Source: Actinomycetota bacterium (lineage in GTDB: Bacteria > Actinomycetota > Acidimicrobiia > Acidimicrobiales > Poriferisodaliceae). Taken from it: a stretch of DNA of 45,090 nt. A model generated the notes under the pieces. It worked only from the letters and a program-made list of their open reading frames with translations, was not told where the DNA came from and did no database searches. Shown piece after piece: positions 8,248 to 16,932 of the stretch. The stretch spans positions 1 through 45,090 of the forward strand of contig PCCJ01000117.1 in assembly GCA_002731665.1 (NCBI GenBank), written 5' to 3'. The position numbers and the translations under genes were made by a program. The first letter of the stretch is position 1. Every line of letters begins with the position of its first letter.

Positions 8248-9369
8248 TTAAGGGAGTAAGCGCTCGATGATGTAGTCAATCGATTGGCAGAGTAAAACGG
8301 CGTCAGTCGGTTCGATCGCTGGAAATGTTGCAAGCCTTAACTGGTTCCGGCCAAGTTTTCTATAGGACTCGGTGTCAACAATTCCATTGGCTCTTAGCGT
8401 ATTCGATACATCGTTGGCGTCTACGCCTTGCAAATCAATAGTGCAAACAACTGATGAACGTTGGTCTCTTATCTGAACAAATGGGTCGGCGTGCTCGCTA
8501 GCTTCGGCCCAGCGGTAGATACTGTTGCTGCTTTCTCTGCAGCGGGCTTCTGACCATGCTATTCCGCCTGATTGATTTAGCCAGTCCACCATTTCAGCAG
8601 CTAAAAAAATTGTAGTTAGAGCTGGTGTGTTGTATGTCTGGTGCTGTCGCGAGTTGGTGAGAGCAATACCAAGATTTAAAGTGGCGGGCATCCATCGGTT
8701 GCCATCGCAAAGGCGTTCAATTCGCTCAAGGGCTTTGGGGGAACAGGCAGCGAGCCAAAGCCCACCATCGGAAGCTAAGGCTTTTTGAGGTGCGAAATAA
8801 TAGCAGTCCACTTCGTCTGACTCCCAGCTAGCGGCTCCTGCTGCGGAAGTTGCGTCTACAAGTACTAGTCCGTCCTTCGATGGTCTGCTGGGGCTTACCA
8901 TTACTCCTGTACTAGTTTCATTATGTGTTAGAGCATATGAATCAACATTGGAGGGCGTCGAGAGTGGATGCGTGCCTGGGAGGCTTTCAATTATCTCGGG
9001 AGCAGCCAGATGTGGAGCATGCGATATGACAGTTGCAAACTTTGCGGAGAATTCACCGAATGTGAGGTGTTGGCTGCGATTTTCGATGAGTCCGAATGAT
9101 GCTGCATCCCAAAATAAGGTAGTACCACCGTTGCCGAGAAGAATTTCCCAGTCATCAGGAAGCTGAAATAAGTCGGAAAGACCGTTCTGGAGTCGGTGTA
9201 CTTGATTTTTGACTGTAGATTTCCTGTGGCTAGTGCCTAAAAAACGTGATCCTGTGGCAGCTAGGGAGTCAAGTGCATCTTTTCGAACTTTTGAGGGACC
9301 AGATCCGAATCTTCCATCCATTGGGCGAAGAGCATCTGGTAAGGAAATTAGTTTCTGTGAGGTGTCCAT
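8248..9369 (-). CDS. serC: Phosphoserine aminotransferase, actinobacterial type
   Basis: A 373-residue class V aminotransferase that converts 3-phosphohydroxypyruvate to phosphoserine using PLP, the second step of serine synthesis. The N-terminus has the family [11 protein letters not shown] motif. The PLP lysine is in [25 protein letters not shown] and the C-terminal [10 protein letters not shown] motif (family consensus RIAMFPAI) are present. This arrangement matches the longer SerC variant common in Actinobacteria rather than the E. coli form. It is divergent from the aminotransferase gene at 9412 with 42 bases between starts. The 200-base gap to ilvC (convergent) shows no convincing terminator. 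Confidence 0.92.
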   Translation of the reverse strand: MDTSQKLISLPDALRPMDGRFGSGPSKVRKDALDSLAATGSRFLGTSHRKSTVKNQVHRLQNGLSDLFQLPDDWEILLGNGGTTLFWDAASFGLIENRSQHLTFGEFSAKFATVISHAPHLAAPEIIESLPGTHPLSTPSNVDSYALTHNETSTGVMVSPSRPSKDGLVLVDATSAAGAASWESDEVDCYYFAPQKALASDGGLWLAACSPKALERIERLCDGNRWMPATLNLGIALTNSRQHQTYNTPALTTIFLAAEMVDWLNQSGGIAWSEARCRESSNSIYRWAEASEHADPFVQIRDQRSSVVCTIDLQGVDANDVSNTLRANGIVDTESYRKLGRNQLRLATFPAIEPTDAVLLCQSIDYIIERLLP

Positions 9370-9411
9370 TGCCTGCCAATATCTGGATCGAAAGTTGTCG
9401 GGAGCTTATCT

Positions 9412-10605
9412 GTGACTAATCGAATTTCAGCGGCTGTAAGTCAGATCGCCGAGTCAGCAACTTTAGCTGTTGATTCTAAAGCCAAATCTATGCGGGCAGC
9501 AGGTGAAAACGTGGTCGGCTTTGGTGCGGGTGAGCCTGACTTCCCCACACCCAAACATATTGTAGATGCAGCTGTTGCTGCTTGCGGGATTGCGCAAAAC
9601 CATAGATATTCTCCTGCCGGTGGCTTAGGGGTCCTAAAGGACGCCCTTGCTGAAAAAACTTTTAGAGACTCAGGTTTAAGCCTTGAGCCGTCCCAGTTCC
9701 TAGTCACAAATGGAGGCAAACAAGCTGTCTTCAACACAATGATGACTTTGCTCGATCCCGGAGATGAGGTTCTTCTGCCAGCTCCTTATTGGACTACTTA
9801 TCCTGAGGCTATACGAATGTTCGGGGGCATTCCTGTCGAGGTATTCGCTGGAGCTGATCAAGGGTTTCGGGTAACTGTTGATCAGCTGGAAAAGGCTCGC
9901 ACACCTCAAACAAAGGTAATGGTCTTTGTCTCTCCTTCTAACCCCACTGGCGCCGTCTATGACCATGATGAGATTGAAGCGATCGGTAAATGGGCATTAG
10001 ATAATCAAGTCTGGGTAGTAACCGATGAGATTTATGAGCACCTTGTTTATGACGGTCGAAAAAATTATTCACTTCCTGCGCTGGTGCCGAAAATTGCCGA
10101 TCGGTGCATTGTGCTGAATGGTGTAGCTAAAACCTATGCGATGACGGGATGGCGGGTCGGTTGGATGGCGGGACCAACTGACGTGATAAAAGCTGCGACT
10201 AACATGCAAAGCCACGCTACCTCGAATGTATGCAACGTTGCTCAGGCAGCTGCCCTAGCTGCGGTTTCTGGAAGTCTTGAGGATGTAGCAATGATGAGAT
10301 CCGCATTCGATGAGAGGCGGATCATGATACATAAAATGTTGAATGAGATTCCTGGAGTTGAATGTCTTGAACCTGAGGGAGCTTTTTATGCCTTTCCCTC
10401 GATGGAAGGTCTAATTGGACGAAGTATCGGTGGACGAGAGATATCGTCGACATTAGATTTGGCATCGTTTGTTTTGGAGGAAGCAAAAGTAGCTTTCGTG
10501 CCGGGTGAGGCATTCGGTGCCCCGGGATACGCTCGTTTTTCTTTTGCGTTAGGTCTAGAAGACCTCGTTGATGGCGTCTCTCGGCTAGCCAAACTCGTAG
10601 CCTAA
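9412..10605 (+). CDS. Class I aminotransferase, aspartate aminotransferase type
   Basis: A 397-residue PLP enzyme of fold type I, subfamily I-gamma (aspartate aminotransferase Ib / AspC-like), exchanging amino groups between aspartate and 2-oxoglutarate or similar pairs. Motifs: [12 protein letters not shown], the NGGKQAVF cofactor loop, [23 protein letters not shown], and the PLP lysine near residue 240 in [17 protein letters not shown]. The carboxylate-binding Arg is in YARFSFAL near the C-terminus. The GTG start is preceded by GGGAG. serA follows after four bases, so a role in supplying amino groups for serine synthesis is possible. Prephenate or other substrates cannot be excluded. Confidence 0.92.
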   Translation: MTNRISAAVSQIAESATLAVDSKAKSMRAAGENVVGFGAGEPDFPTPKHIVDAAVAACGIAQNHRYSPAGGLGVLKDALAEKTFRDSGLSLEPSQFLVTNGGKQAVFNTMMTLLDPGDEVLLPAPYWTTYPEAIRMFGGIPVEVFAGADQGFRVTVDQLEKARTPQTKVMVFVSPSNPTGAVYDHDEIEAIGKWALDNQVWVVTDEIYEHLVYDGRKNYSLPALVPKIADRCIVLNGVAKTYAMTGWRVGWMAGPTDVIKAATNMQSHATSNVCNVAQAAALAAVSGSLEDVAMMRSAFDERRIMIHKMLNEIPGVECLEPEGAFYAFPSMEGLIGRSIGGREISSTLDLASFVLEEAKVAFVPGEAFGAPGYARFSFALGLEDLVDGVSRLAKLVA

Positions 10606-10609
10606 GAAC

Positions 10610-12178
10610 ATGGCTCGAGTATTAGTTCCGGAAAAACTTTCTGAAGCTGGATTGGCAGTTCTTCGTGAAGCTGGGCATGAGGTGGATGTTCATCTGGATT
10701 TGTCTGATGATCAGTTATTGACTGCGATACGAGGCGCTCAGGCGCTTATCGTTCGCTCAGCAACAACAGTGCATTCAGAGTTACTAAAAAGTGGTTCTGA
10801 CCTAGTGGTTGTGGGTAGAGCAGGAGTCGGTCTCGACAACATTGATGTAGCAGCTGCAACTTCTCAAGGGGTTATGGTATGTAACGCTCCACAATCAAAT
10901 GTTGTTTCAGCTGCTGAACATGCGGTTGCGTTGATGTTTGCGCTTGCACGAAACATTCCACAAGCTCATGCTGGTTTAGCTCAGGGACGTTGGGAACGAA
11001 GCTCATGGTCGGGCGTAGAAGTATTAGACAAGACAATAGGAGTTGTGGGCCTAGGGCGTGTAGGTAGATTAGTAGCAGAGCGTTTATTGAATTTTGGTGT
11101 TCGGCTTGTTGCTTATGACCCATACGTAAATGCCGAAGCGGCAAGAGAACTAAACGTTGAGATGTTGGAGCTGGATGAACTTTTGGCGTGCTCAGATTTT
11201 TTGTCGATTCATTTGCCGAAGAATACTGAAACTATTGGACTTCTAAACTACGAGCGGCTTTCGCTGTGTAAGCATGGGGCTCGGATTGTTAACACTGCTC
11301 GAGGCGGGATAATAGTAGAAGCTGACTTAGTTCGTCTGTTGGACGAAGGTGTAATCGCTGGCGCTGCTCTAGACGTTTTTGATAAAGAACCAACAACAGT
11401 TTCCCCATTGTTTGGTCGTTCAAATGTTGTGGTAACCCCTCACTTGGGAGCGAGCACTGCTGAGGCGCAGCATAAAGCTGGCCTTACGATTGCGGAGCAA
11501 GTCGTGTTAGCTCTTGAGGGAGAATTCGTTCCATTTGCAGTGAATATTGCGGCTGACCATGCATCTGATGCAATGCGCCCTTATCTCCCTATAGGCGAAC
11601 GACTGGGAACATTTCTAAGCTGTCTAGTAGATGCTCCACCGGATGATTTAGAGATTCGAGTATCGGGTGATTTAGCTAATTATGATCGCAGAATTTTGTT
11701 GCTATCAGTGCTAAGGGGAGTGCTTCCAAAGTTCGCGTCAAAGCCAGTGACGTTCGTTAATGCGAATACTGTCGCAGACGACTTAGGGATGCTTGTGCGA
11801 GACTTTGGTTCTCACGATGCTGGACAGTTCAGAGGTTTAGTAGAAGTTCGAGGCGGTGGCCACTCAGTTGCAGGCACTTTAACTCGAAATGGTAAAGAGC
11901 CTCGGATCGTGCAGATTGATGATCACTCGATAGAAGTTCCACTATCAAAGCACTTGATTGTTATTACTAACGATGATCGACCTGGGATTATTGGTGCTGT
12001 GGGAACTGTTTTTGGAGATGCTCAGGTGAATATTTCTTTTATGGGTCTTGGTCGAGACGTTGACGGTGAAAACGCATTGATGGCTATGGCAGTTGATACT
12101 GAGCCGCAGGCTTCTTTGCTATCTGATTTGGAAAAACTTAGCGGTGTGCAAAGTATTTCGTCTGTGTTTCTCGGCTAG
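10610..12178 (+). CDS. serA: D-3-phosphoglycerate dehydrogenase, long form with ASB and ACT domains
   Basis: A 522-residue enzyme that oxidises 3-phosphoglycerate to 3-phosphohydroxypyruvate with NAD, the first step of serine synthesis. Domains in order: a substrate/NAD-binding catalytic core (about 1-310) with IVRSATTV, GRAGVGLDNID, the Rossmann motif VVGLGRVGRLVAERL, and VNTARGGIIVEADL; an intervening allosteric substrate-binding domain (about 325-445); and a C-terminal ACT domain (about 450-522) starting HLIVITNDDRPGIIGAVG. This is the type 1 layout known from Mycobacterium, usually inhibited by serine through the ACT domain. It follows the aminotransferase gene by four bases and ends in a strong terminator hairpin. 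Confidence 0.96.
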   Translation: MARVLVPEKLSEAGLAVLREAGHEVDVHLDLSDDQLLTAIRGAQALIVRSATTVHSELLKSGSDLVVVGRAGVGLDNIDVAAATSQGVMVCNAPQSNVVSAAEHAVALMFALARNIPQAHAGLAQGRWERSSWSGVEVLDKTIGVVGLGRVGRLVAERLLNFGVRLVAYDPYVNAEAARELNVEMLELDELLACSDFLSIHLPKNTETIGLLNYERLSLCKHGARIVNTARGGIIVEADLVRLLDEGVIAGAALDVFDKEPTTVSPLFGRSNVVVTPHLGASTAEAQHKAGLTIAEQVVLALEGEFVPFAVNIAADHASDAMRPYLPIGERLGTFLSCLVDAPPDDLEIRVSGDLANYDRRILLLSVLRGVLPKFASKPVTFVNANTVADDLGMLVRDFGSHDAGQFRGLVEVRGGGHSVAGTLTRNGKEPRIVQIDDHSIEVPLSKHLIVITNDDRPGIIGAVGTVFGDAQVNISFMGLGRDVDGENALMAMAVDTEPQASLLSDLEKLSGVQSISSVFLG

Positions 12179-12214
12179 CTAGATATTTATCTCCAAATAT
12201 CTAGCTCTAACTTT
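12177..12214. terminator. Bidirectional hairpin terminator between serA and leuD
   Basis: AGCTAGATATTT (12177-12188) and AAATATCTAGCT (12195-12206) are a perfect 12-bp inverted repeat around a 6-base loop. It overlaps the serA stop codon and sits between convergent serA and leuD, with TTTT at 12210-12213 on the serA side. It probably ends transcription from both directions. Confidence 0.7.
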
Positions 12215-12807
12215 TAGTTGGTGGAGGGAAGCCAGCTGGAGCGCCGAGTTTCATAGTCATCAATAGATGGCTGGCTACGCATTGTTATGCCGATATCGTC
12301 TAGGCCTTTTAAAAATCGCTCTTGGGTTGCTGCATCCATTGGGAATGATTCTTCGAGCCCTATCGAGGGCGCAAGAACTTTCAAGTTTTCGACATCAATA
12401 GTTATTTCCATGTCAGGATCTTGATGGAGAGCTGCTCTTAATTGAGTGGCTCCGTTTTCGCTTATTTGGCACGGGATCAAACCATTTTTCGTTGAGTTGT
12501 TTCGAAAAATATCACCGAAGCGCGGAGAAATTACTGCCATAAACCCATAGTCCATTAAAGCCCACACGGCATGCTCTCGCGAGGAACCGGTCCCAAAGTT
12601 GGAACCAGCTACTAGAATTGAAGCTCCTGCATATTTCTCGTCGTTGAGAATAAAGTCTCTATCATCGCGCCACTCAGAAAAAAGTCCCTTTCCGAAACCG
12701 GTACGCTCTACTCGTTTGAGCCAGTCACTGGGAATTATTTGGTCTGTGTCGACGTCACTTCTATCTAAAGGAACTGCACGTCCTTCATGGATCCGAACTT
12801 CTTGCAT
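12214..12807 (-). CDS. leuD: 3-isopropylmalate dehydratase small subunit
   Basis: A 197-residue swivel-domain subunit of isopropylmalate isomerase. With LeuC it moves the hydroxyl group of 2-isopropylmalate. It can also act on citramalate, linking it to the cimA gene at 16933. Motifs: DVDTDQIIPSDWLKR, VAGSNFGTGSSREHAVWAL and SPRFGDIFRNNSTKNGLIP. GGAG lies about 8 bases before the ATG. It is 11 bases downstream of leuC and almost certainly co-transcribed. The length is as expected. Confidence 0.96.
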   Translation of the reverse strand: MQEVRIHEGRAVPLDRSDVDTDQIIPSDWLKRVERTGFGKGLFSEWRDDRDFILNDEKYAGASILVAGSNFGTGSSREHAVWALMDYGFMAVISPRFGDIFRNNSTKNGLIPCQISENGATQLRAALHQDPDMEITIDVENLKVLAPSIGLEESFPMDAATQERFLKGLDDIGITMRSQPSIDDYETRRSSWLPSTN

Positions 12808-12818
12808 AATGAAACTCC

Positions 12819-14222
12819 TCAGTCCAGATCGTCAGGGGTGACGAATGTGCCTGCTATTGCTGTTGCCGCCGCGACCGCAGGGGAAACTAAATGAGTTCTG
12901 CCACCCCTGCCTTGACGGCCTTCGAAATTCCTGTTTGAGGTAGACGCGCAACGCTCGCCTTGGCTTAATTTGTCGGGATTCATCGCCAGGCACATTGAGC
13001 ATCCTGGCTCGCGCCAGTCAAAGCCTGCCTCGATGAAGGTTGTATGAAGCCCTTCAGCCTCTGCTTGAGCTTTAACTGCGAAGGATCCGGGAACGACTAG
13101 AGTTCGTATCCCGTCTTTTACTTTTCGCCCTTTGGCTACGGAAGCAGCTTCTCGTAGGTCCTCGATTCGAGAGTTAGTGCAGCTCCCTATAAATATTGTG
13201 TCAACCGCAACGTCTCTTAAGAAAGAGCCAGCTTGAAGGCCCATATAGTCCAAGGCTCTTTGGGTAGTCCCTGCTTCTATCGGATCGTCGTATGAATCTG
13301 GGCCAGGGATTGGTTCACCTATTGGTATCACGTGCGCCGGGTTAGTTCCCCACGTCACATGGGGAGTTAAAGTCGCAGCGTCAATGTCGACGACTTTGTC
13401 AAAACTTGCTCCATCGTCAGTTTTTAGTGCCCGCCAGGCCGTCAGTGCTGTTTCCCAGTCAAGGCCTTTTGGCGCCCTTTGACGATCTTTCAAGTAAGCG
13501 AAAGTTGTCTCATCCGGCGCGATCAGACCTGCCTTAGCGCCTGCTTCGATAGACATATTGCAGACAGTCATTCGGCCCTCCATTGAGAGAGCTCGGATGG
13601 CTGAGCCTCGGTACTCAATTATGTGGCCGATTCCGCCGCCTGTTCCGATGCGACCGATGATAGCTAAAACTATGTCTTTAGCCGTGACTCCTTTAGGTGC
13701 CTCCCCTTCAACATTGATTGCCATGGTTAAAGGTCTGGTTTGCGGGAGGGTTTGAGACGCTAGGACGTGTTCTACTTCTGAAGTGCCGATGCCAAATGCG
13801 ATGGCCCCAAAGGCACCATGAGTTGAAGTGTGACTATCCCCGCAAACAACGGTCATGCCAGGAAGAGTTAGGCCTTGTTCTGGTCCAATAACATGAACAA
13901 TTCCTTGACCAGGATCTCCCATGGGGAAGAGCTTAATTTTGAACTCATCACAATTGGAACGAAGCACTTCAAGTTGCTTTTTGCTAATAGGGTCTGCGAT
14001 CGGAAGGTGAATATCTTCTGTAGGAACATTATGGTCTTCAGTCGCAACTGTGAGTTCAGGGCGGCGAACTGAACGGCCACTCATTCGCAATCCATCAAAT
14101 GCTTGTGGAGAAGTCACCTCGTGGATGAGGTGTAGATCGACGTACAACAAATCTGGTAGCCCGTCGCCCGTTCGCACAACATGGTTGTCCCAGACTTTGT
14201 CGCTGAGCGTCTTGCCAGACAT
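12819..14222 (-). CDS. leuC: 3-isopropylmalate dehydratase large subunit
   Basis: A 467-residue aconitase-family Fe-S enzyme of leucine synthesis; together with LeuD it can also convert citramalate to citraconate and on to methylmalate. Cluster ligands are visible in [11 protein letters not shown] and in [13 protein letters not shown]. Other motifs: [30 protein letters not shown] and [21 protein letters not shown] place the start at the ATG at 14222 ([11 protein letters not shown]) because AAGGA precedes it by about 7 bases; a TTG at 14255 would add 11 residues unlike the family. A possible promoter lies in the 98 bases between it and the hydrolase gene. Confidence 0.96.
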   Translation of the reverse strand: MSGKTLSDKVWDNHVVRTGDGLPDLLYVDLHLIHEVTSPQAFDGLRMSGRSVRRPELTVATEDHNVPTEDIHLPIADPISKKQLEVLRSNCDEFKIKLFPMGDPGQGIVHVIGPEQGLTLPGMTVVCGDSHTSTHGAFGAIAFGIGTSEVEHVLASQTLPQTRPLTMAINVEGEAPKGVTAKDIVLAIIGRIGTGGGIGHIIEYRGSAIRALSMEGRMTVCNMSIEAGAKAGLIAPDETTFAYLKDRQRAPKGLDWETALTAWRALKTDDGASFDKVVDIDAATLTPHVTWGTNPAHVIPIGEPIPGPDSYDDPIEAGTTQRALDYMGLQAGSFLRDVAVDTIFIGSCTNSRIEDLREAASVAKGRKVKDGIRTLVVPGSFAVKAQAEAEGLHTTFIEAGFDWREPGCSMCLAMNPDKLSQGERCASTSNRNFEGRQGRGGRTHLVSPAVAAATAIAGTFVTPDDLD

Positions 14223-14245
14223 TGGTGATCCTTTTTGTAGATTAG

Positions 14246-14274
14246 GTTTAATCAAGTTAGCGGTTGATTGACAA
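14246..14274 (-). promoter_or_regulatory. Possible leuCD promoter with operator-like repeat
   Basis: On the minus strand TTGTCA (plus 14269-14274) and TTAAAC (plus 14246-14251) are 17 bases apart. The spacer is almost filled by a 6-bp inverted repeat, AATCAA (14250-14255) and TTGATT (14264-14269), with an 8-base centre. A repeat placed between -35 and -10 boxes suggests a regulator site. This is inferred from pattern alone. Confidence 0.35.
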
Positions 14275-14320
14275 GACTACTTGCCTGTTGAGCTTTCTCT
14301 GCTCGAATCCGTTTGGCTTA

Positions 14321-15238
14321 CTAATTCTTTTCGTCTACATCTTTTATGGCAGCGAGAAGAGCTTGACGGAACTGAGTAGCACGACCAACACATGCCGTGT
14401 GAGTGCCATCGACAGAGTGCACGGTTGAACCTGGGATAGCTTTGGCGAGTGCTAACTGTCGGCCAATACTGACTACGTCATCTCTAGTAGTAACGACTAA
14501 AGACACCGGTACGTCGATGGATGAAATCCAGTGACGGCTATCGAAGGTTCCGATAGAGCGACCCGCTTGGACTAGCTTAAGGGGATCGTGTCGTCGAAGT
14601 TCACCGCGTGCCCACTGCCTTAAATCTTTACCGGATTTACTTGTCAGCATCTGTTCAGCAGCTATTTCCCTGAGAGCTGCAGGAACGAGGCGAATGGCAT
14701 GTGCCAGAGCCCCGATGGCGGCGAACCTTATCTGTTCTGCTTTGGAAGAACTGAATGTTGCGGCTGTCGCGCACAAAACAAGGCCTAAAACTCTTTGAGG
14801 GTGACGGCGCCAAAGGAGTTGAGCAATTGGACCTCCCATAGAATACCCACAAACTATTACTTGGTCTATGCCCAGTTGATCGAGTAGAGCTACGGCGTCA
14901 TCGGCGCAATCTTCCAGGCTAAATTTCTTTTTGGATCTGATGCCTCGTCCGTGACCTCTGTGGTCTAGGGCTACAAGACCATATCGATCATCCAAAACAT
15001 CGTAGCTGCTGTACCAATTAAGATCAGCCGTGGCGGTCCAGCCGTGCAAAAGTAGCACTGTTGGGGATCCCGGTTGAGCTTTGACTACTCGGGCGAAAGT
15101 TTTACCCCTACCTGCTAGGTCATAGAGACGACCTCGAGGAAGTATGATCCGCTGACGTTTGTCGTCATCTGACTCTGGCTCCCTTGGAGCGAGAGTCCGG
15201 TCTTTGTTAACTTCGGAGCTGTCACTCATTTCGGTCAC
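14321..15238 (-). CDS. Alpha/beta hydrolase
   Basis: A 305-residue protein with the canonical alpha/beta hydrolase order. The oxyanion segment LLLHGWTATADLNWY is near residues 62-76, with LDHRGHGRG near 91-99. The nucleophile Ser133 is in VIVCGYSMGGPIAQ. A late acidic residue and the catalytic His near residue 282 (VDGTHTACVG) complete the triad. It probably hydrolyses an ester or related bond in the cytoplasm; the substrate is unknown. The first 30 residues are charged and probably disordered. The GTG start at 15238 lies five bases after the greA stop; an in-frame ATG at 15229 is an alternative. The gene lies between greA and leuC, likely in one transcript with greA. Confidence 0.88.
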   Translation of the reverse strand: MTEMSDSSEVNKDRTLAPREPESDDDKRQRIILPRGRLYDLAGRGKTFARVVKAQPGSPTVLLLHGWTATADLNWYSSYDVLDDRYGLVALDHRGHGRGIRSKKKFSLEDCADDAVALLDQLGIDQVIVCGYSMGGPIAQLLWRRHPQRVLGLVLCATAATFSSSKAEQIRFAAIGALAHAIRLVPAALREIAAEQMLTSKSGKDLRQWARGELRRHDPLKLVQAGRSIGTFDSRHWISSIDVPVSLVVTTRDDVVSIGRQLALAKAIPGSTVHSVDGTHTACVGRATQFRQALLAAIKDVDEKN

Positions 15239-15243
15239 TGATC

Positions 15244-15711
15244 TTACTTTTCAATGCTGACTATCTCCACGGTTAGCAGCCCCGCACCAGCTTCGTAACT
15301 ACAATGATCACCCACTTGAGCGCCTTGTAGCGCTTTGCCCATCGGAGACCCAGCAGACACTATGTCAATGCCTTCGGTTCGCTCTTCAATAGAGCCAAAG
15401 AGATACTTTTCGGTGGTCGGGTCGCCCTCAAAACGTACTTCTATGACTGTCCCCGGCGCGACGGTTGCTGTGGAAGTGTCCGCAAGTATTTCACAGTTTT
15501 CGAGAACTGAGGAAAGGTGCAAAATCCGTCCTTGCATTTTACCTTGTTCTTCTTTAGCGGCATGGTAATCCCCGTTTTCAGAAAGATCGCCTAAAAGTCG
15601 TGCCACTTCTATCTGGTTGGCTATGTCTATCCGGCCACGCGTTGTTAGATCATGCAGCTCGTCACTCAATCGCTTGTGCGCCTGAGGCGAGAGGTGTTGA
15701 ATTTCAGCCAT
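15244..15711 (-). CDS. greA: Transcription elongation factor GreA
   Basis: A 155-residue factor that enters the RNA polymerase secondary channel and stimulates cleavage of backtracked RNA. The N-terminal coiled coil (about residues 8-76) carries the acidic tip in LLGDLSENGDYHAAKEEQG. The C-terminal FKBP-like domain ends with the family signature SAGSPMGKALQGAQVGD. Length is normal. It is the first gene of a minus-strand run followed by the hydrolase gene. The region upstream (15712-15946) is shared with the divergent leuB leader. Confidence 0.95.
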   Translation of the reverse strand: MAEIQHLSPQAHKRLSDELHDLTTRGRIDIANQIEVARLLGDLSENGDYHAAKEEQGKMQGRILHLSSVLENCEILADTSTATVAPGTVIEVRFEGDPTTEKYLFGSIEERTEGIDIVSAGSPMGKALQGAQVGDHCSYEAGAGLLTVEIVSIEK

Positions 15712-15806
15712 CCTAAGAGGATAGCGAGTCGGGATTGAGGACGGGCCTAGAGGCTACTTTGTAACGTTAAAATTGAGTAAGGAAGCGTCAAACAGAAGCT
15801 GGTTTT

Positions 15807-15845
15807 ATGGAAGCAGTAATGATTGCCGCTACTTTGGTTAGCTAG
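15807..15845 (+). CDS. Candidate leader peptide upstream of leuB
   Basis: A 12-codon frame, MEAVMIAATLVS, runs from ATG 15807 to TAG 15843-15845 and contains two Val, one Ile and one Leu. It ends five bases before the closing stem of the leuB leader structure. Its core MIAATLV resembles the MIAVA at the end of the ilvB leader frame. No clear ribosome-binding site is visible, so translation is uncertain. Confidence 0.3.
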   Translation: MEAVMIAATLVS

Positions 15846-15849
15846 TGCA

Positions 15850-15911
15850 TTCAAATAGTAGCGCTACGATAGTCGTTCATAGCGAAGAGTTTCCGAACAC
15901 AGTAATTTGAA
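15850..15911 (+). promoter_or_regulatory. Structured 5' leader of the leuB operon
   Basis: TTCAAAT (15850-15856) and ATTTGAA (15905-15911) form a perfect 7-bp closing stem. Inside, CGCTACGA (15862-15869) pairs with TCGT (15873-15876) and AGCG (15881-15884), giving an 8-bp hairpin with a TAG loop and a 4-base bulge. A 10-bp palindrome GTAGCGCTAC lies at 15858-15867. No T run follows, so if it regulates it would more likely act on translation or through an anti-terminator. It sits between a small ORF and the AAAGGAG ribosome-binding site of leuB. Confidence 0.4.
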
Positions 15912-15946
15912 CAAGCTTCTAGTCCCAGAATTTAAAGGAGTCGTAC

Positions 15947-16921
15947 ATGTCGCATAAAGTTGCAGTAATAGGTGGCGATGGGATCGGCCCTGAAGTTATT
16001 GAAGTCGCTCTCAGCATTTTGCGTGCTGCCGGGGCCGATCTCGAGACGACTGATTTTCGGCTAGGGGGATTCCGTTATTTGGAAGATGGAACAGTTTTAA
16101 CTGATCAAATACTGTCCGACTTGAGAGCGTATGATGCTATCTTCCTCGGAGCGGTAGGAACCCCTGATGTCCCTCCGGGAATTATTGAGCGAGGCCTGTT
16201 ATTACGAGCAAGATTTGAACTTGACTTATACATCAATCTTCGTCCTTTTGTCACAACTAACGGACACGAATTCATTGTAATCCGCGAGAACACTGAAGGA
16301 ACTTATGCGGGAGAGGGAGGGTTTCTCCGCAAAGGAACCTCTGATGAGATAGCGACTCAGGGCTCAGTGAATACTCGAAAAGGGGTTGAGAGGTGCATAC
16401 GGTATGGTTTTGAACTAGCTAGGAGCCGCGAGAGGAAGCATCTAACGTTAGTTCATAAGACAAATGTCTTGACTTTTTCGGGAGATCTTTGGGAACGTGC
16501 CTTTAATGAGGTAGCTATTGAGTACCCAGACGTTACGACGGCATACAACCACATTGATGCGGCTTGCATTTATTTTGTAGAAGATCCATATCGCTATGAC
16601 GTGGTTGTTACAGACAACCTCTTTGGAGATATCTTGACTGATCTTGGTGGGGCGATTTCAGGTGGTATAGGTATGGCTTCGTCTGCCAACTTAAACCCTG
16701 AACGCACAGCACCATCATTGTTTGAGCCGGTTCATGGATCTGCTCCTGACATCGCTGGGAAAGGCTTAGCTAACCCAACTGCTGCTGTTCTTTCAGGGGC
16801 TATGATGCTTGACTTCTTGGGAGAGAATGAGATAGCTGATCGAGTAAGAGCAGCCTGCGAAGATGTAGCCGGAGACGGGAACACCTCGGCCATTGGATCT
16901 GCAATAATGGCGAATCTTTAA
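15947..16921 (+). CDS. leuB: 3-isopropylmalate dehydrogenase
   Basis: A 324-residue member of the isocitrate/isopropylmalate dehydrogenase family that oxidatively decarboxylates 3-isopropylmalate with NAD. In the citramalate route the same enzyme turns 3-methylmalate into 2-oxobutyrate. Motifs: [14 protein letters not shown] at the N-terminus, the [17 protein letters not shown] substrate loop, [21 protein letters not shown], the metal site [16 protein letters not shown], and the cofactor segment [21 protein letters not shown]. It is shorter than the E. coli enzyme, as in other Actinobacteria. AAAGGAG precedes the ATG. cimA follows after 11 bases. Confidence 0.94.
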   Translation: MSHKVAVIGGDGIGPEVIEVALSILRAAGADLETTDFRLGGFRYLEDGTVLTDQILSDLRAYDAIFLGAVGTPDVPPGIIERGLLLRARFELDLYINLRPFVTTNGHEFIVIRENTEGTYAGEGGFLRKGTSDEIATQGSVNTRKGVERCIRYGFELARSRERKHLTLVHKTNVLTFSGDLWERAFNEVAIEYPDVTTAYNHIDAACIYFVEDPYRYDVVVTDNLFGDILTDLGGAISGGIGMASSANLNPERTAPSLFEPVHGSAPDIAGKGLANPTAAVLSGAMMLDFLGENEIADRVRAACEDVAGDGNTSAIGSAIMANL

Positions 16922-16932
16922 GGAGCCGGGAG

